Shown here piece by piece: positions 1 through 7,573 of a stretch of DNA of 45,821 bases; positions within the stretch are counted from its first letter, which is position 1; every line of letters starts with the position of its first letter. The notes beneath the pieces are model-generated. The model had not been told where the DNA came from, made no database searches, and was given only the letters and a program-made list of their open reading frames with translations. Origin of the DNA: Candidatus Intestinimonas merdavium (GTDB taxonomy: Bacteria > Bacillota > Clostridia > Oscillospirales > Oscillospiraceae); NCBI GenBank assembly GCA_019115785.1, contig DXCX01000057.1, positions 1 through 45,821 of the forward strand, given 5' to 3'. A program made the translations under genes and the position numbers.

Positions 1-945
1 GCCAAGGTGGTGGACGATCTGGTCAAGTCCATGGGCGGCGTCCCCTTCCTCACCGACTGCAACACCCTGTATGTGGGCCGGCGGAAGAACGCCCTGGAGC
101 ACATGGACGCCGCCTATGAGAACGGCTTTTCTCCCTTCTCCACCGGCTGCCAGATCATCATCGGCGACGGACTCAAGGGCACCGACGACGTGGAGGTGCC
201 CGTGGAGGGGGCCGAATATATCCAGACCGCCAAGATCGGCCGGGCCATCATGGACGCCGACGTCTTTATCAGTCTGACCCACTTCAAGGGCCATGAGGCC
301 ACCGGCTTTGGCGGCGCCATCAAGAACATCGGCATGGGCTGCGGTTCCCGCCGGGGCAAGATGGAGCAGCACAATTCCGGCAAGCCCGAGGTGAGCAAGA
401 AGAAATGTGTGGGCTGTCACCAGTGCGCCAAACAGTGCGGCCAGGATGCCATCTCCTACGGTCCAGACCGGAAGGCCAGCATTGATCAGGACAAGTGCGT
501 GGGCTGTGGCCGCTGCCTGGGCGCCTGCAACTTTGACGCCATTTTCAACCGCAATGCCAGTGCCAATGATGACCTGAACCGGAAGATGGCCGAGTATGCC
601 AAGGGCGTGGTGGACGGCCGTCCCCAGTTCCACATCAGCCTGGTCATGGACGTCTCCCCCTTCTGCGACTGTCACCCCGAAAACGATATTCCCATCATCC
701 CCGATGTGGGCATGTTCGCCTCCTTTGATCCGGTGGCCCTGGACCAGGCCTGCACCGACGCCTGTCTGCGCCAGCCCGTCATGCCCGGCAGCCGCCTGGA
801 CCAGTATCTCCACACTGAGGGCTGCGAGGACCACCACGACCACTTCTGCAACAACTTCCCCGAGACCAACTGGCGCTCCTGCCTGGAGCATGCCGAGAAG
901 ATCGGCTTGGGTACCCGCTCCTATGAGCTCATCGAAGTGAAATAA
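1..945 (+). CDS. DUF362 family iron-sulfur protein (5' end outside window)
   Basis: The reading frame is open from the first base, so the N-terminus is missing; 314 residues remain. Two ferredoxin-type [4Fe-4S] motifs of the form CxxCxxCxxxC (CVGCHQCAKQC and CVGCGRCLGAC) lie near bases 409-530, embedded in a DUF362-type domain with the family-like segment THFKGHEATGFGGAIKNIG just before them. Proteins of this family are cytoplasmic iron-sulfur proteins of largely unknown role, presumably in electron transfer. The stop codon is 27 bp before the deoC start, so co-transcription with deoC is plausible. The family call is confident; a specific reaction cannot be given. Confidence 0.85.
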   Translation, partial: AKVVDDLVKSMGGVPFLTDCNTLYVGRRKNALEHMDAAYENGFSPFSTGCQIIIGDGLKGTDDVEVPVEGAEYIQTAKIGRAIMDADVFISLTHFKGHEATGFGGAIKNIGMGCGSRRGKMEQHNSGKPEVSKKKCVGCHQCAKQCGQDAISYGPDRKASIDQDKCVGCGRCLGACNFDAIFNRNASANDDLNRKMAEYAKGVVDGRPQFHISLVMDVSPFCDCHPENDIPIIPDVGMFASFDPVALDQACTDACLRQPVMPGSRLDQYLHTEGCEDHHDHFCNNFPETNWRSCLEHAEKIGLGTRSYELIEVK

Positions 946-972
946 GCCGCCAATCAAGAAAGGATGTTATCT

Positions 973-1638
973 ATGGATGTAAAGGAGATCCTGAAGCACT
1001 GTGACCATACCCTCCTGAAGCAGGAGTCCACCTGGGCGCAGATCAAGGAGATCTGTGACGATGGGCGCAAGTATCAGTGCGCCTCTGTGTGCATTCCCGC
1101 CTCCTATGTCCGCCAGGCCGCCGAATACGTGGGCAACGACCTGAAGATCTGTACGGTCATCGGCTTCCCCAACGGATACTCCACCACCGCTGTAAAGGTC
1201 TTTGAGACAGAGGACGCCATCCGTAACGGCGCCGACGAGATCGACATGGTCATCAACATCGGCTGGGTGAAGGATCAGAAGTGGGACGATCTCCTGGCTG
1301 AGATCAAGGCCGTGAAGGAGAGCTGCCAGGGCCGCATCCTCAAGGTTATCGTGGAGGCATGCCTCCTCACCGAGGAGGAGAAGATCAAGATGTGCGAGCT
1401 GGTCACCGCCTCTGGCGCCGACTACATCAAGACCTCTACCGGATTTTCCACCGGCGGAGCCACCCGGGAGGACGTGGCCCTCATGGTGAAGCATGTGGGC
1501 CCCGGTGTAAAGGTCAAGGCCGCCGGTGGTATCACCAGCCTGAAGGACGCCGAGGACTTCCTGACCCTGGGCGCCGACCGCCTGGGGACCTCCCGTATTG
1601 TGAAGCTGGTGAAGGGCCAGCAGGGCGAGGGGTACTGA
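973..1638 (+). CDS. deoC: Deoxyribose-phosphate aldolase
   Basis: Class I aldolase that cleaves 2-deoxyribose-5-phosphate to acetaldehyde and glyceraldehyde-3-phosphate in the cytoplasm, the last step of deoxynucleoside catabolism. The 221-residue length is normal. The Schiff-base lysine lies in [10 protein letters not shown] (about K153), the second active-site lysine in VKVKAAGGI (about K182), and the catalytic Asp in DEIDMV (about D91). I chose ATG 973 over the in-frame ATG 964 because GAAAGGA ends at 963, giving 9 nt spacing to 973 and none to 964. The BMP-type nucleoside transporter follows, consistent with nucleoside salvage. Its last 66 coding bases are repeated at 1776-1841 beyond a hairpin-rich insert. 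Confidence 0.95.
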   Translation: MDVKEILKHCDHTLLKQESTWAQIKEICDDGRKYQCASVCIPASYVRQAAEYVGNDLKICTVIGFPNGYSTTAVKVFETEDAIRNGADEIDMVINIGWVKDQKWDDLLAEIKAVKESCQGRILKVIVEACLLTEEEKIKMCELVTASGADYIKTSTGFSTGGATREDVALMVKHVGPGVKVKAAGGITSLKDAEDFLTLGADRLGTSRIVKLVKGQQGEGY

Positions 1639-1639
1639 G

Positions 1640-1775
1640 AAAAGGCATATGCGGACGGCGCCGGGACCCGCCGCAGGCGGGACGCCGCGTATGCGGCGAA
1701 GGCCGGCGGAATTGATTTCCGACGGCCGCAAATGAAGGCAGCGGGGTCCCCACGGGAGCGTGCTCCCGTGGGGCT
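1640..1775 (+). repeat. Hairpin-rich intergenic element, copy 1
   Basis: A non-coding insert begins one base after the deoC stop. In order it holds four perfect or near-perfect hairpins: CCCGCC/GGCGGG (1667-1681), CGCCGC/GCGGCG (1683-1698), an imperfect GGCGGAATTGATTTCCG palindrome (1701-1727), and CCCCACGGGAG/CTCCCGTGGGG (1748-1773), the last overlapping a GGGGTCCCC core (1743-1751). The same order of modules, including the GGCGGAATT..TTCCG palindrome and GGGGTCCCC, recurs at 11500-11648. The insert is flanked by a 67-bp direct repeat of the deoC end. No open frame or transposase is present. Confidence 0.75.
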
Positions 1776-1842
1776 GCCGACCGCCTGGGGACCTCCCGTA
1801 TTGTGAAGCTGGTGAAGGGGCAGCAGGGCGAGGGGTACTGAG
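1776..1842 (+). pseudogene. Duplicated 3' end of deoC
   Basis: These 67 bp repeat 1573-1639 with one mismatch (C1617 against G1820). The mismatch is synonymous (Gly GGC to GGG) in the deoC frame. The copy keeps the frame, ending in the same stop codon, but has no start. A rho-independent terminator begins 27 nt after its stop, which suggests that this copy sits in the ancestral position and that the copy now attached to deoC came with the insert. Confidence 0.85.
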
Positions 1843-1867
1843 GACAAAACCTGCGTCATCTGCGTGG

Positions 1868-1906
1868 AGCGGGGACCGCTGTTTAGGCGGTTCCCGCTGT
1901 TTCTTT
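1868..1906 (+). terminator. Rho-independent terminator of deoC
   Basis: A 12-bp stem (AGCGGGGACCGC with GCGGTTCCCGCT, including wobble pairs) and a 7-nt loop are followed by GTTTCTTT. It now lies 230 nt after the functional deoC stop because of the element and duplicated end. Confidence 0.8.
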
Positions 1907-2011
1907 CAGCACTGAACCGGCCTTTTCCCCAAGGCACACCTGAAGGGAGGAGGGCGTTTAACACTTTTGTAACAAAACCGTAAACTTTTTTTGATATTCA
2001 TGAAATTTCGG

Positions 2012-2040
2012 TTGCGCTCTGGTAAAATGTGCGTTATAAT
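2012..2040 (+). promoter_or_regulatory. Sigma-A promoter of the BMP lipoprotein gene
   Basis: TTGCGC, 17-bp spacer and a perfect TATAAT; predicted start near 2047, leaving a leader of about 77 nt. A perfect short palindrome, TTTTGT-A-ACAAAA at 1965-1977, lies about 70-80 bp upstream of the start and could be an operator (speculative). Confidence 0.8.
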
Positions 2041-2123
2041 AAGCCCGTGCTCGGGAGGATGGAACATTTTTGAAGATGTCTAAGCCATTCCGGGCACTGA
2101 TTTTGAAAGGAAGGTAGATCAGC

Positions 2124-3317
2124 TTGAAGAATTTTAAGAAACTTTCCGCTCTTGTTCTGGCTGGCGCCATGGTGTTCTCTCTGGCCGCCTGCGGCGGCGG
2201 CAACGCCGAGACTCCCGCCCCCGAGACCACCACCACCCCCACTGAGAGCGGCGCGCCCGCTGAGACCACCCCCGCTACCGATATGAAGGTGGCCATGATC
2301 ACCGACTACGGCGACATCACCGACCAGTCCTTCAACCAGACTACTTACGAGGCCTGCAACGAGTTCTGCACTGCCAACAGTGTGGAGTTCACCTACTACA
2401 AGCCCGCTGGTGACTCCACCGCTGAGCGCGTGGCCATGGTGGACGCCTCCGTGGCCGAGGGCTACAACGTGATCGTGATGCCCGGCTACGCCTTCGCCGA
2501 GACCATCAAGGAGACCGCCGATATGTATCCCGATGTCACCTTTATTGCCCTGGATGTGGGCGAGGGCGACCTGGGTGCCGACTACACTGTGCCCTCTAAC
2601 GTTTACTGCGCCGTTTACCAGGAGGAGCTGTGCGGCTACATGGCCGGCTATGCCGCTGTGAAGCTGGGCTACACCCACCTGGGCTTCCTGGGCGGCATGG
2701 CTGTCCCCGCTGTGCAGCGCTACGGCTACGGCTTTATCCAGGGCGCTGACGCCGCCGCTGTGGAGCTGGGCAACGGTGCCGACGTGACCGTGGAGTACGT
2801 CTACGGCAATCAGTTCTTTGGCGACGCCGACATTACCGCCTACATGGACAACTGGTATCAGACCCAGGGTGTTGAGGTGGTCTTCGCCTGCGGCGGCGGC
2901 ATCTACACCTCCGCCGCTGAGGCTGCTGCCAAGGTGGGCGGCAAGGTCATCGGCGTGGACGTGGACCAGGCCGGCATCATCGACGCCTACGGTGAGGGCA
3001 TGACCGTGACCTCCGCCATGAAGGGCCTGGCCAACACCACCAAGCACCTCCTGCAGGAGACCATGGACGGCAACTTTGCCAACTACGGCGGCCAGATTGA
3101 GACTCTGGGCCTGGTGTCCGGCGACGATCCCACCGCCAACTATGTCCAGCTCCCCATGGAGTCCACTCAGTGGAGCGATAGCTTCACTCAGGACAACTAC
3201 AAGGCTCTGGTGGCCGGCATGTTTGACGGTACCATCACCGTCTCCAATGACGTGTCCGTGGCGCCTGCTGACAACGCCACTGCCATCACCGTCAACGCTT
3301 ACGACAACATTAAGTAA
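2124..3317 (+). CDS. BMP/PnrA-type nucleoside-binding lipoprotein
   Basis: Extracellular solute-binding lipoprotein of the basic membrane protein (BMP) family, which in Firmicutes delivers nucleosides to NupOPQ/YufOPQ-type ABC transporters. The start is TTG at 2124, preceded by AAGGAAGG at 2107-2114. The signal peptide (MKNFKKLSALVLAGAMVFS) ends in the lipobox LAAC, followed by a Gly/Thr/Pro-rich linker. The mature domain begins with MKVAMITDYGDITDQSFNQ, typical of BMP proteins. The 397-aa length fits. It has its own promoter and its own terminator (3337-3376), so it is made separately from, and probably in excess of, the ATPase and permease genes. Nucleoside specificity is inferred from the family and from deoC next door. 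Confidence 0.9.
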   Translation: MKNFKKLSALVLAGAMVFSLAACGGGNAETPAPETTTTPTESGAPAETTPATDMKVAMITDYGDITDQSFNQTTYEACNEFCTANSVEFTYYKPAGDSTAERVAMVDASVAEGYNVIVMPGYAFAETIKETADMYPDVTFIALDVGEGDLGADYTVPSNVYCAVYQEELCGYMAGYAAVKLGYTHLGFLGGMAVPAVQRYGYGFIQGADAAAVELGNGADVTVEYVYGNQFFGDADITAYMDNWYQTQGVEVVFACGGGIYTSAAEAAAKVGGKVIGVDVDQAGIIDAYGEGMTVTSAMKGLANTTKHLLQETMDGNFANYGGQIETLGLVSGDDPTANYVQLPMESTQWSDSFTQDNYKALVAGMFDGTITVSNDVSVAPADNATAITVNAYDNIK

Positions 3318-3336
3318 GAACTCCTTTGTAAGACTG

Positions 3337-3376
3337 AAAAGGCCGCTGCGGTTCATTCACCGCGGCGGCCTTTTTC
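3337..3376 (+). terminator. Terminator after the BMP lipoprotein gene
   Basis: AAAGGCCGCTGCGGT pairs with ACCGCGGCGGCCTTT around a 6-nt loop and ends in a T run. Confidence 0.9.
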
Positions 3377-3417
3377 CATAGGTTGGAGAGAAAAATAGCA
3401 CATCGAACATTTTTGTT

Positions 3418-3446
3418 TTGAATTATGCGCTTGAATATAGTACAAT
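3418..3446 (+). promoter_or_regulatory. Promoter of the nucleoside ABC ATPase/permease operon
   Basis: TTGAAT, 17-bp spacer, TACAAT. The predicted start near 3453 leaves an unusually long leader of about 134 nt before the TTG start at 3587. Confidence 0.75.
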
Positions 3447-3452
3447 AGTAGA

Positions 3453-3586
3453 GAATCATGTGCCTTGCCATATGATGTCTCCGAACGGCAGAAAAGAGCC
3501 GAGCGGAATCGGGGCAAAAACCCCACGGGCCGGCGCTGCGCGGTCGACCTGACAGATACTATGCGACAAGAGGGAGGGCGGTAAGC
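3453..3586 (+). other. Candidate structured 5' leader
   Basis: The leader contains a stem with an internal loop (CCGAACGGC/GCCGAGCGG, 3481-3506), a GGGGCAAAAACCCC hairpin (3511-3524) and further GC-rich pairing up to a GGTCGACC palindrome near 3541. It shares the 12-mer ATGTGCCTTGCC (3458-3469) with the galK leader (7481-7492). I could not match it to the purine or other known riboswitch consensus, and no T-run terminator lies inside it. Confidence 0.35.
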
Positions 3587-5119
3587 TTGGAGCAGCCATA
3601 TGCCATTGAAATGCTGAATATCACCAAGCGGTTCCCCGGCATCGTTGCCAATGACAACATTACGCTCCAGCTCAAAAAGGGCGAGATCCACGCGCTTTTG
3701 GGCGAAAACGGCGCCGGAAAGTCCACACTGATGAGCGTCCTGTTCGGCCTTTATCGGCCGGAGGAGGGCACCATCAAGAAGAACGGTCAGGTAGTGGAGA
3801 TCAAGGACCCCAACGACGCCAATGATCTGGGTATCGGCATGGTCCACCAGCACTTCAAGCTGGTGGAGTGTTTTACCGTGCTGGACAACATCATTCTGGG
3901 CGTGGAGCCCTGCAAGAACGGCCTGCTGCAGAAGGCGGAGGCCCGGGAAAAGGTCATGTCCCTCTCTAACAAATATGGGTTGAAGGTGGACCCGGACGCC
4001 CTGGTGGAGGACATCACCGTGGGCATGCAGCAGCGCACCGAGATCCTGAAGATGCTCTACCGGGACAATGAGATCCTCATCTTTGACGAGCCCACCGCTG
4101 TCCTCACCCCCCAGGAGATCGACGAGCTGATGGACATTATGCGGGGGCTCAAGGCCGAGGGAAAGAGCATCCTCTTCATCACCCACAAGCTCAATGAGAT
4201 CATGGCCGTGGCCGACCGCTGCACTGTGCTGCGCAAGGGCAAGTACATCGGAACTGTAGACGTGGCCTCCAGCACCAAGGAGGAGCTCTCCAAGATGATG
4301 GTGGGCCGTGATGTAGACTTTGTGGTCCACAAGGAGGAGGCCAAGCCTACAGACGTGATCCTATCGGTGGAGGGCATGACTGTGGCCTCCAAGACCCACG
4401 CCAACAACGCCGTCAAAAATGTCTCCTTCACCGTTCGGGGTGGGGAGATCGTCTGCATCGCCGGTATCGACGGCAATGGACAGACCGAACTGGTCTACGG
4501 CCTTACCGGTCTGGAGCCGATTAAGGAGGGCAAGATCACTCTGTGCGGACAGGACATCACCCACGTCTCCATCCGCAAGCGCTCCACCATGGGCATGAGC
4601 CATATCCCCGAGGACCGGCACAAGCACGGTCTGGTGCTGGACTATACCCTGGAGGACAACATGGTTCTCCAGCGGTATTTTGAACCCCAGTTCGTCTCAA
4701 GCGCCGGATTTTTGAAGCGCAAGGCCATCCGGGAGTACGCCGAACGCCTCATCGAACAATACGACGTGCGCTCCGGTCAGGGCCCGATCACCATCGCCCG
4801 GTCCATGTCCGGCGGCAACCAGCAGAAGGCCATCGTGGCCCGAGAGATCGACCGGGACCCCGAATTGCTCATCGCCGTCCAGCCCACCCGCGGCCTGGAC
4901 GTGGGCGCCATCGAGTATATCCATAGACAGATCGTGGCCCAGCGGGACGCCGGTAAGGGCGTGCTGCTGGTCAGCCTGGAGCTGGACGAGGTCATGGCCC
5001 TCTCCGACCGGATTTTGGTCATGTACGAGGGGGAGATCGTGGGCGAGCTGGACCCCAAGACCACCACAGTGGAAGAGATGGGCCTCTACATGGCCGGCGC
5101 CAAGCGGAAGGGGGCGTAA
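3587..5119 (+). CDS. Nucleoside ABC transporter ATPase (NupO/YufO type)
   Basis: Cytoplasmic ATPase with two fused nucleotide-binding domains, as in simple-sugar and nucleoside importers (510 aa, normal). The first domain has a complete Walker [10 protein letters not shown], and Walker B ILIFDEPTAVLTP. The second has the degenerate Walker A GIDGNGQTEL usual for this family, with signature SGGNQQKAIVAREI and a Walker B-like ELLIAVQPTRGLDVG. The start is TTG at 3587 behind GAGGGAGGG; no closer ATG gives the conserved N-terminus. It is followed after 3 bp by the first permease, so this is one operon with the two permeases. Confidence 0.92.
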   Translation: MEQPYAIEMLNITKRFPGIVANDNITLQLKKGEIHALLGENGAGKSTLMSVLFGLYRPEEGTIKKNGQVVEIKDPNDANDLGIGMVHQHFKLVECFTVLDNIILGVEPCKNGLLQKAEAREKVMSLSNKYGLKVDPDALVEDITVGMQQRTEILKMLYRDNEILIFDEPTAVLTPQEIDELMDIMRGLKAEGKSILFITHKLNEIMAVADRCTVLRKGKYIGTVDVASSTKEELSKMMVGRDVDFVVHKEEAKPTDVILSVEGMTVASKTHANNAVKNVSFTVRGGEIVCIAGIDGNGQTELVYGLTGLEPIKEGKITLCGQDITHVSIRKRSTMGMSHIPEDRHKHGLVLDYTLEDNMVLQRYFEPQFVSSAGFLKRKAIREYAERLIEQYDVRSGQGPITIARSMSGGNQQKAIVAREIDRDPELLIAVQPTRGLDVGAIEYIHRQIVAQRDAGKGVLLVSLELDEVMALSDRILVMYEGEIVGELDPKTTTVEEMGLYMAGAKRKGA

Positions 5120-5122
5120 GGG

Positions 5123-6250
5123 ATGAAACAAAACAACTCCATTCTGCGCAACAAGGGCGTCCAATCTCTGCTGGCCTCCCTGCTGTGCATCTTCATCGGC
5201 CTGGTCATCGGCTATCTGGTCCTCCTGGTCATCAACCCCGCCGGCGCCTGGGAGGCCATTCTGACCATCATCAAAAACTTCTTCTACTATCCCAGCGGTC
5301 CCGCCCGAATGAAGTACTTCGGCAGCACCCTGGTCAAGACCGCACCGCTGCTCATGTGCTCCCTGTCGGTGCTCTTTGCCTATAAGGTGGGCCTCTTCAA
5401 CATCGGCGCCGCCGGACAGTACGTGGTGGGCGCCGGCGCCAGCCTCTACTGTGCCCTGGGCCTCCAGATGCCCTGGTTTGTCTGCCTCATCGCCGGCATC
5501 CTGGCCGGTGCCGTCCTGGGCGGCATCTCCGGCGCCCTGAAGGCATACCGCAACGTCAACGAAGTCATCTCCTGCATCATGCTCAACTGGATCAGCCTGT
5601 ATTTGGTCAATGCCCTGCTGAGCAATGTGAAGGAATCGGCCAGCCCCTACACCCTCACCCTCTCCAGCACCAACCCTGGGGCCATCATTCCCAGTCTGGG
5701 CCTGGGCGAGCTGTTCTCCAACAACCAGTATGTCACCATCGCCATTCCTCTGACCGTGGTGGTGGGCGTCCTGATCTGGGTGCTCCTGGAGAAGACCAAG
5801 CTGGGCTATGAGCTGCGGGCCACTGGCTATAACAAGTTTGCCGCAAAATACTGCGGCATGCAGGAAAAGCGCAACATCATCCTCACCATGGTCATTGCCG
5901 GCGGCCTGGCCGGCTTCGGCGCCGGCACCTTCTTTCTCACTGGCTTTGAGCAGTGGCAGTGCACGCAGTCCTCGGTGCCGGCTATGGGCTTTAACGGCAT
6001 TGCCGCCGCCTTCCTGGGCGGACTTAACCCCATTGGCGCCATTTTCTCCTCCTACTTCATCCAGCATATCACAAACGGCGGCGCCTATGTGGACAAGACC
6101 ATGTACTCCGCTCAGATCTCGGACCTCATTTCGTCTCTTATCATTTACCTGTGCGGCTTCGTACTCTTCTTCAAGACCGCGCTCACCGCTTGGCTGGACC
6201 GCCGCGCTGAGCGCCGGGCGGCCCAGGAGAAGAAAGGAGGAGAGGCATAA
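5123..6250 (+). CDS. Nucleoside ABC transporter permease 1 (NupP/YufP type)
   Basis: Integral membrane permease of the BPD_transp_2 family (375 aa). The first hydrophobic segment is SLLCIFIGLVIGYLVLLVIN, followed by an extracytoplasmic stretch and seven or more further hydrophobic segments. The motif LFNIGAAGQYVVGAG is characteristic of the BMP-linked permeases, and VNEVISCIMLNWI is also typical of this subfamily. The C-terminus is positively charged (RRAERRAAQEKKGGEA). It starts 3 bp after the ATPase stop, and its own TAA shares one base with the ATG of permease 2, indicating translational coupling. Works with the following permease as a heterodimeric channel. Confidence 0.92.
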   Translation: MKQNNSILRNKGVQSLLASLLCIFIGLVIGYLVLLVINPAGAWEAILTIIKNFFYYPSGPARMKYFGSTLVKTAPLLMCSLSVLFAYKVGLFNIGAAGQYVVGAGASLYCALGLQMPWFVCLIAGILAGAVLGGISGALKAYRNVNEVISCIMLNWISLYLVNALLSNVKESASPYTLTLSSTNPGAIIPSLGLGELFSNNQYVTIAIPLTVVVGVLIWVLLEKTKLGYELRATGYNKFAAKYCGMQEKRNIILTMVIAGGLAGFGAGTFFLTGFEQWQCTQSSVPAMGFNGIAAAFLGGLNPIGAIFSSYFIQHITNGGAYVDKTMYSAQISDLISSLIIYLCGFVLFFKTALTAWLDRRAERRAAQEKKGGEA

Positions 6251-7191
6251 TGCTGCTGCTGATCCAATACACCATTATTTTCGCCTCGGTCCTCATCCTG
6301 GTAGCCCTGGGCGGCTGCTTCTCCGAGCATTCTGGTGTCATCAACATCGGTCTGGAGGGCATCATGGTCATGGGCGCCCTGGGCGGCGCGCTGATGATGA
6401 AGTTTGCCCCTGCCGGCCTGCCCGCTGTGGGCATGATCGTGCTGGTGGTCCTGGCCGCTGTGCTCCTGGGTATGATCTATTCCCTGCTGCTGGCCGTGGC
6501 CGCCATTAACTTCAAGGCTGACCAGACCCTGGTGGGCACTGCCATGAACCTGCTGGCCACCGCTGCCGCAACCGTCTTCGTCAAGGCCATGAACACCGCC
6601 GCCGACTCCGGCAATGTCTCTGCCACCATCCAGTATATCGAACAGAAGAAGGCCTTCCTGGTCAACATCAACGGCTTCGAGTTTAACTGGTTCATGCTCA
6701 TGGCTCTCATTGCCCTCATCTGCTCCTGGGTGGTCCTCTACCGGACCCGCTTCGGTCTCCGGCTCATGGCCTGCGGCGAGCACCCCCAGGCGGCTGACTC
6801 CGTGGGCATCAACGTCTACCGCATGCGCTATGCCGGTGTCCTCATCTCCGGTTTTCTGGGTGGACTGGGCGGCATCGTCTATATCACCGCAGGCGTCAGC
6901 GAGTGGAAGTTTGAATACGGCGTGGCCGGCTTTGGCTTCCTGGCCCTGGCCGTTATGATCTTCGGACAGTGGAAGCCCACCCGCATCGCCTTGGCGGCCC
7001 TGCTCTTTGGCCTCTTCCGGGCCCTGGGCAACGTCTACACCGGCTTTGATGTGCTGAAGAACCTGAACCTGCCCAGCGCTGTCTATAATATGCTGCCCTA
7101 TATCGTCTCCCTGGTGGTGCTGGCCTTCACCTCTCAGAAGTCCAGAGCCCCTAAGGCGGAGGGCATCCCCTACGACAAGGGCATGCGCTGA
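6250..7191 (+). CDS. Nucleoside ABC transporter permease 2 (NupQ/YufQ type)
   Basis: Second transmembrane subunit (313 aa), also of the BPD_transp_2 family. It carries the subfamily motif SGVINIGLEGIMVMGALGG near the N-terminus and the cytoplasmic-loop sequence FGLRLMACGEHPQAADSVGI that contacts the ATPase in related systems. Eight or so hydrophobic segments are visible. The ATG overlaps the preceding stop by one base. The stop is followed by a hairpin-rich interval and terminator (7307-7336), ending the operon. Confidence 0.92.
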   Translation: MLLLIQYTIIFASVLILVALGGCFSEHSGVINIGLEGIMVMGALGGALMMKFAPAGLPAVGMIVLVVLAAVLLGMIYSLLLAVAAINFKADQTLVGTAMNLLATAAATVFVKAMNTAADSGNVSATIQYIEQKKAFLVNINGFEFNWFMLMALIALICSWVVLYRTRFGLRLMACGEHPQAADSVGINVYRMRYAGVLISGFLGGLGGIVYITAGVSEWKFEYGVAGFGFLALAVMIFGQWKPTRIALAALLFGLFRALGNVYTGFDVLKNLNLPSAVYNMLPYIVSLVVLAFTSQKSRAPKAEGIPYDKGMR

Positions 7192-7230
7192 GTACCGCAT
7201 TCCGCCTTCGGACGGACAAAAATCGAAAGA

Positions 7231-7305
7231 GGGACGCTGCCATGGGCGGCGTCCCTCAGTCTGTCGATAAGTCCAGCTAAGGCCGGGCTGGCTCGACAAA
7301 CTGAG
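7231..7305 (+). repeat. Nested inverted repeats between nucleoside and galactose blocks
   Basis: An 11-bp hairpin (GGGACGCTGCC/GGCGGCGTCCC, 7231-7255) is followed by a wider inverted repeat CTCAGTCTGTCGA (7255-7267) / TCGACAAACTGAG (7293-7305) with one wobble pair and an inner AGC-rich stem. Neither is followed by a T run, so these are not the terminator itself. They may be a short interspersed repeat; no second copy was seen in this window. Confidence 0.5.
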
Positions 7306-7306
7306 A

Positions 7307-7336
7307 GCGGAGCAGGGCGATCTGCTCCGCTTTTTT
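7307..7336 (+). terminator. Terminator of the nucleoside transporter operon
   Basis: GCGGAGCAG pairs with CTGCTCCGC around GGCGAT and is followed by six T residues. Confidence 0.92.
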
Positions 7337-7385
7337 ATGACCTTCTGCATGGGCAAAACGCAGCAGAAAAAAGCAAATCTTCCCC

Positions 7386-7414
7386 TTGGCTTTTGGTGGA
7401 TATACCGATATAAT
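7386..7414 (+). promoter_or_regulatory. Promoter of galK
   Basis: TTGGCT, 17-bp spacer, perfect TATAAT; predicted start near 7421. The leader of about 150 nt can form a CCTTG/CAAGG stem (7486-7510) and a CGGAC/GTCCG stem just before the ribosome binding site, but no terminator or known riboswitch was recognised in it. Confidence 0.75.
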
Positions 7415-7573
7415 AGTAACAGTGGATGACAACCATCCCTATAGCCATTGCAGTGCGGTGGGACTCCTTTGAGGGGGAAAATGTGCCTTGCCTGAAGGGG
7501 CAAAACAAGGTAAAATATGAATCACGACGGACCGGAGCGCGTCCGGAGAAAAGTCCGAGAGGGGCGAAGAGAG

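Noticed and set aside
2034-3356. Long open frame on the strand opposite the BMP lipoprotein gene (and similar antisense frames at 4697-6067, 11952-13595, 26298-28499 and 34008-36104)
   Set aside because: They mirror real genes in a GC3-rich genome, have low-complexity His/Gly/Ala/Asp-rich translations and lack ribosome sites or family resemblance.
3453-3586. Purine-type riboswitch in front of the nucleoside transporter
   Set aside because: The conserved junction sequences of the purine aptamer are absent.
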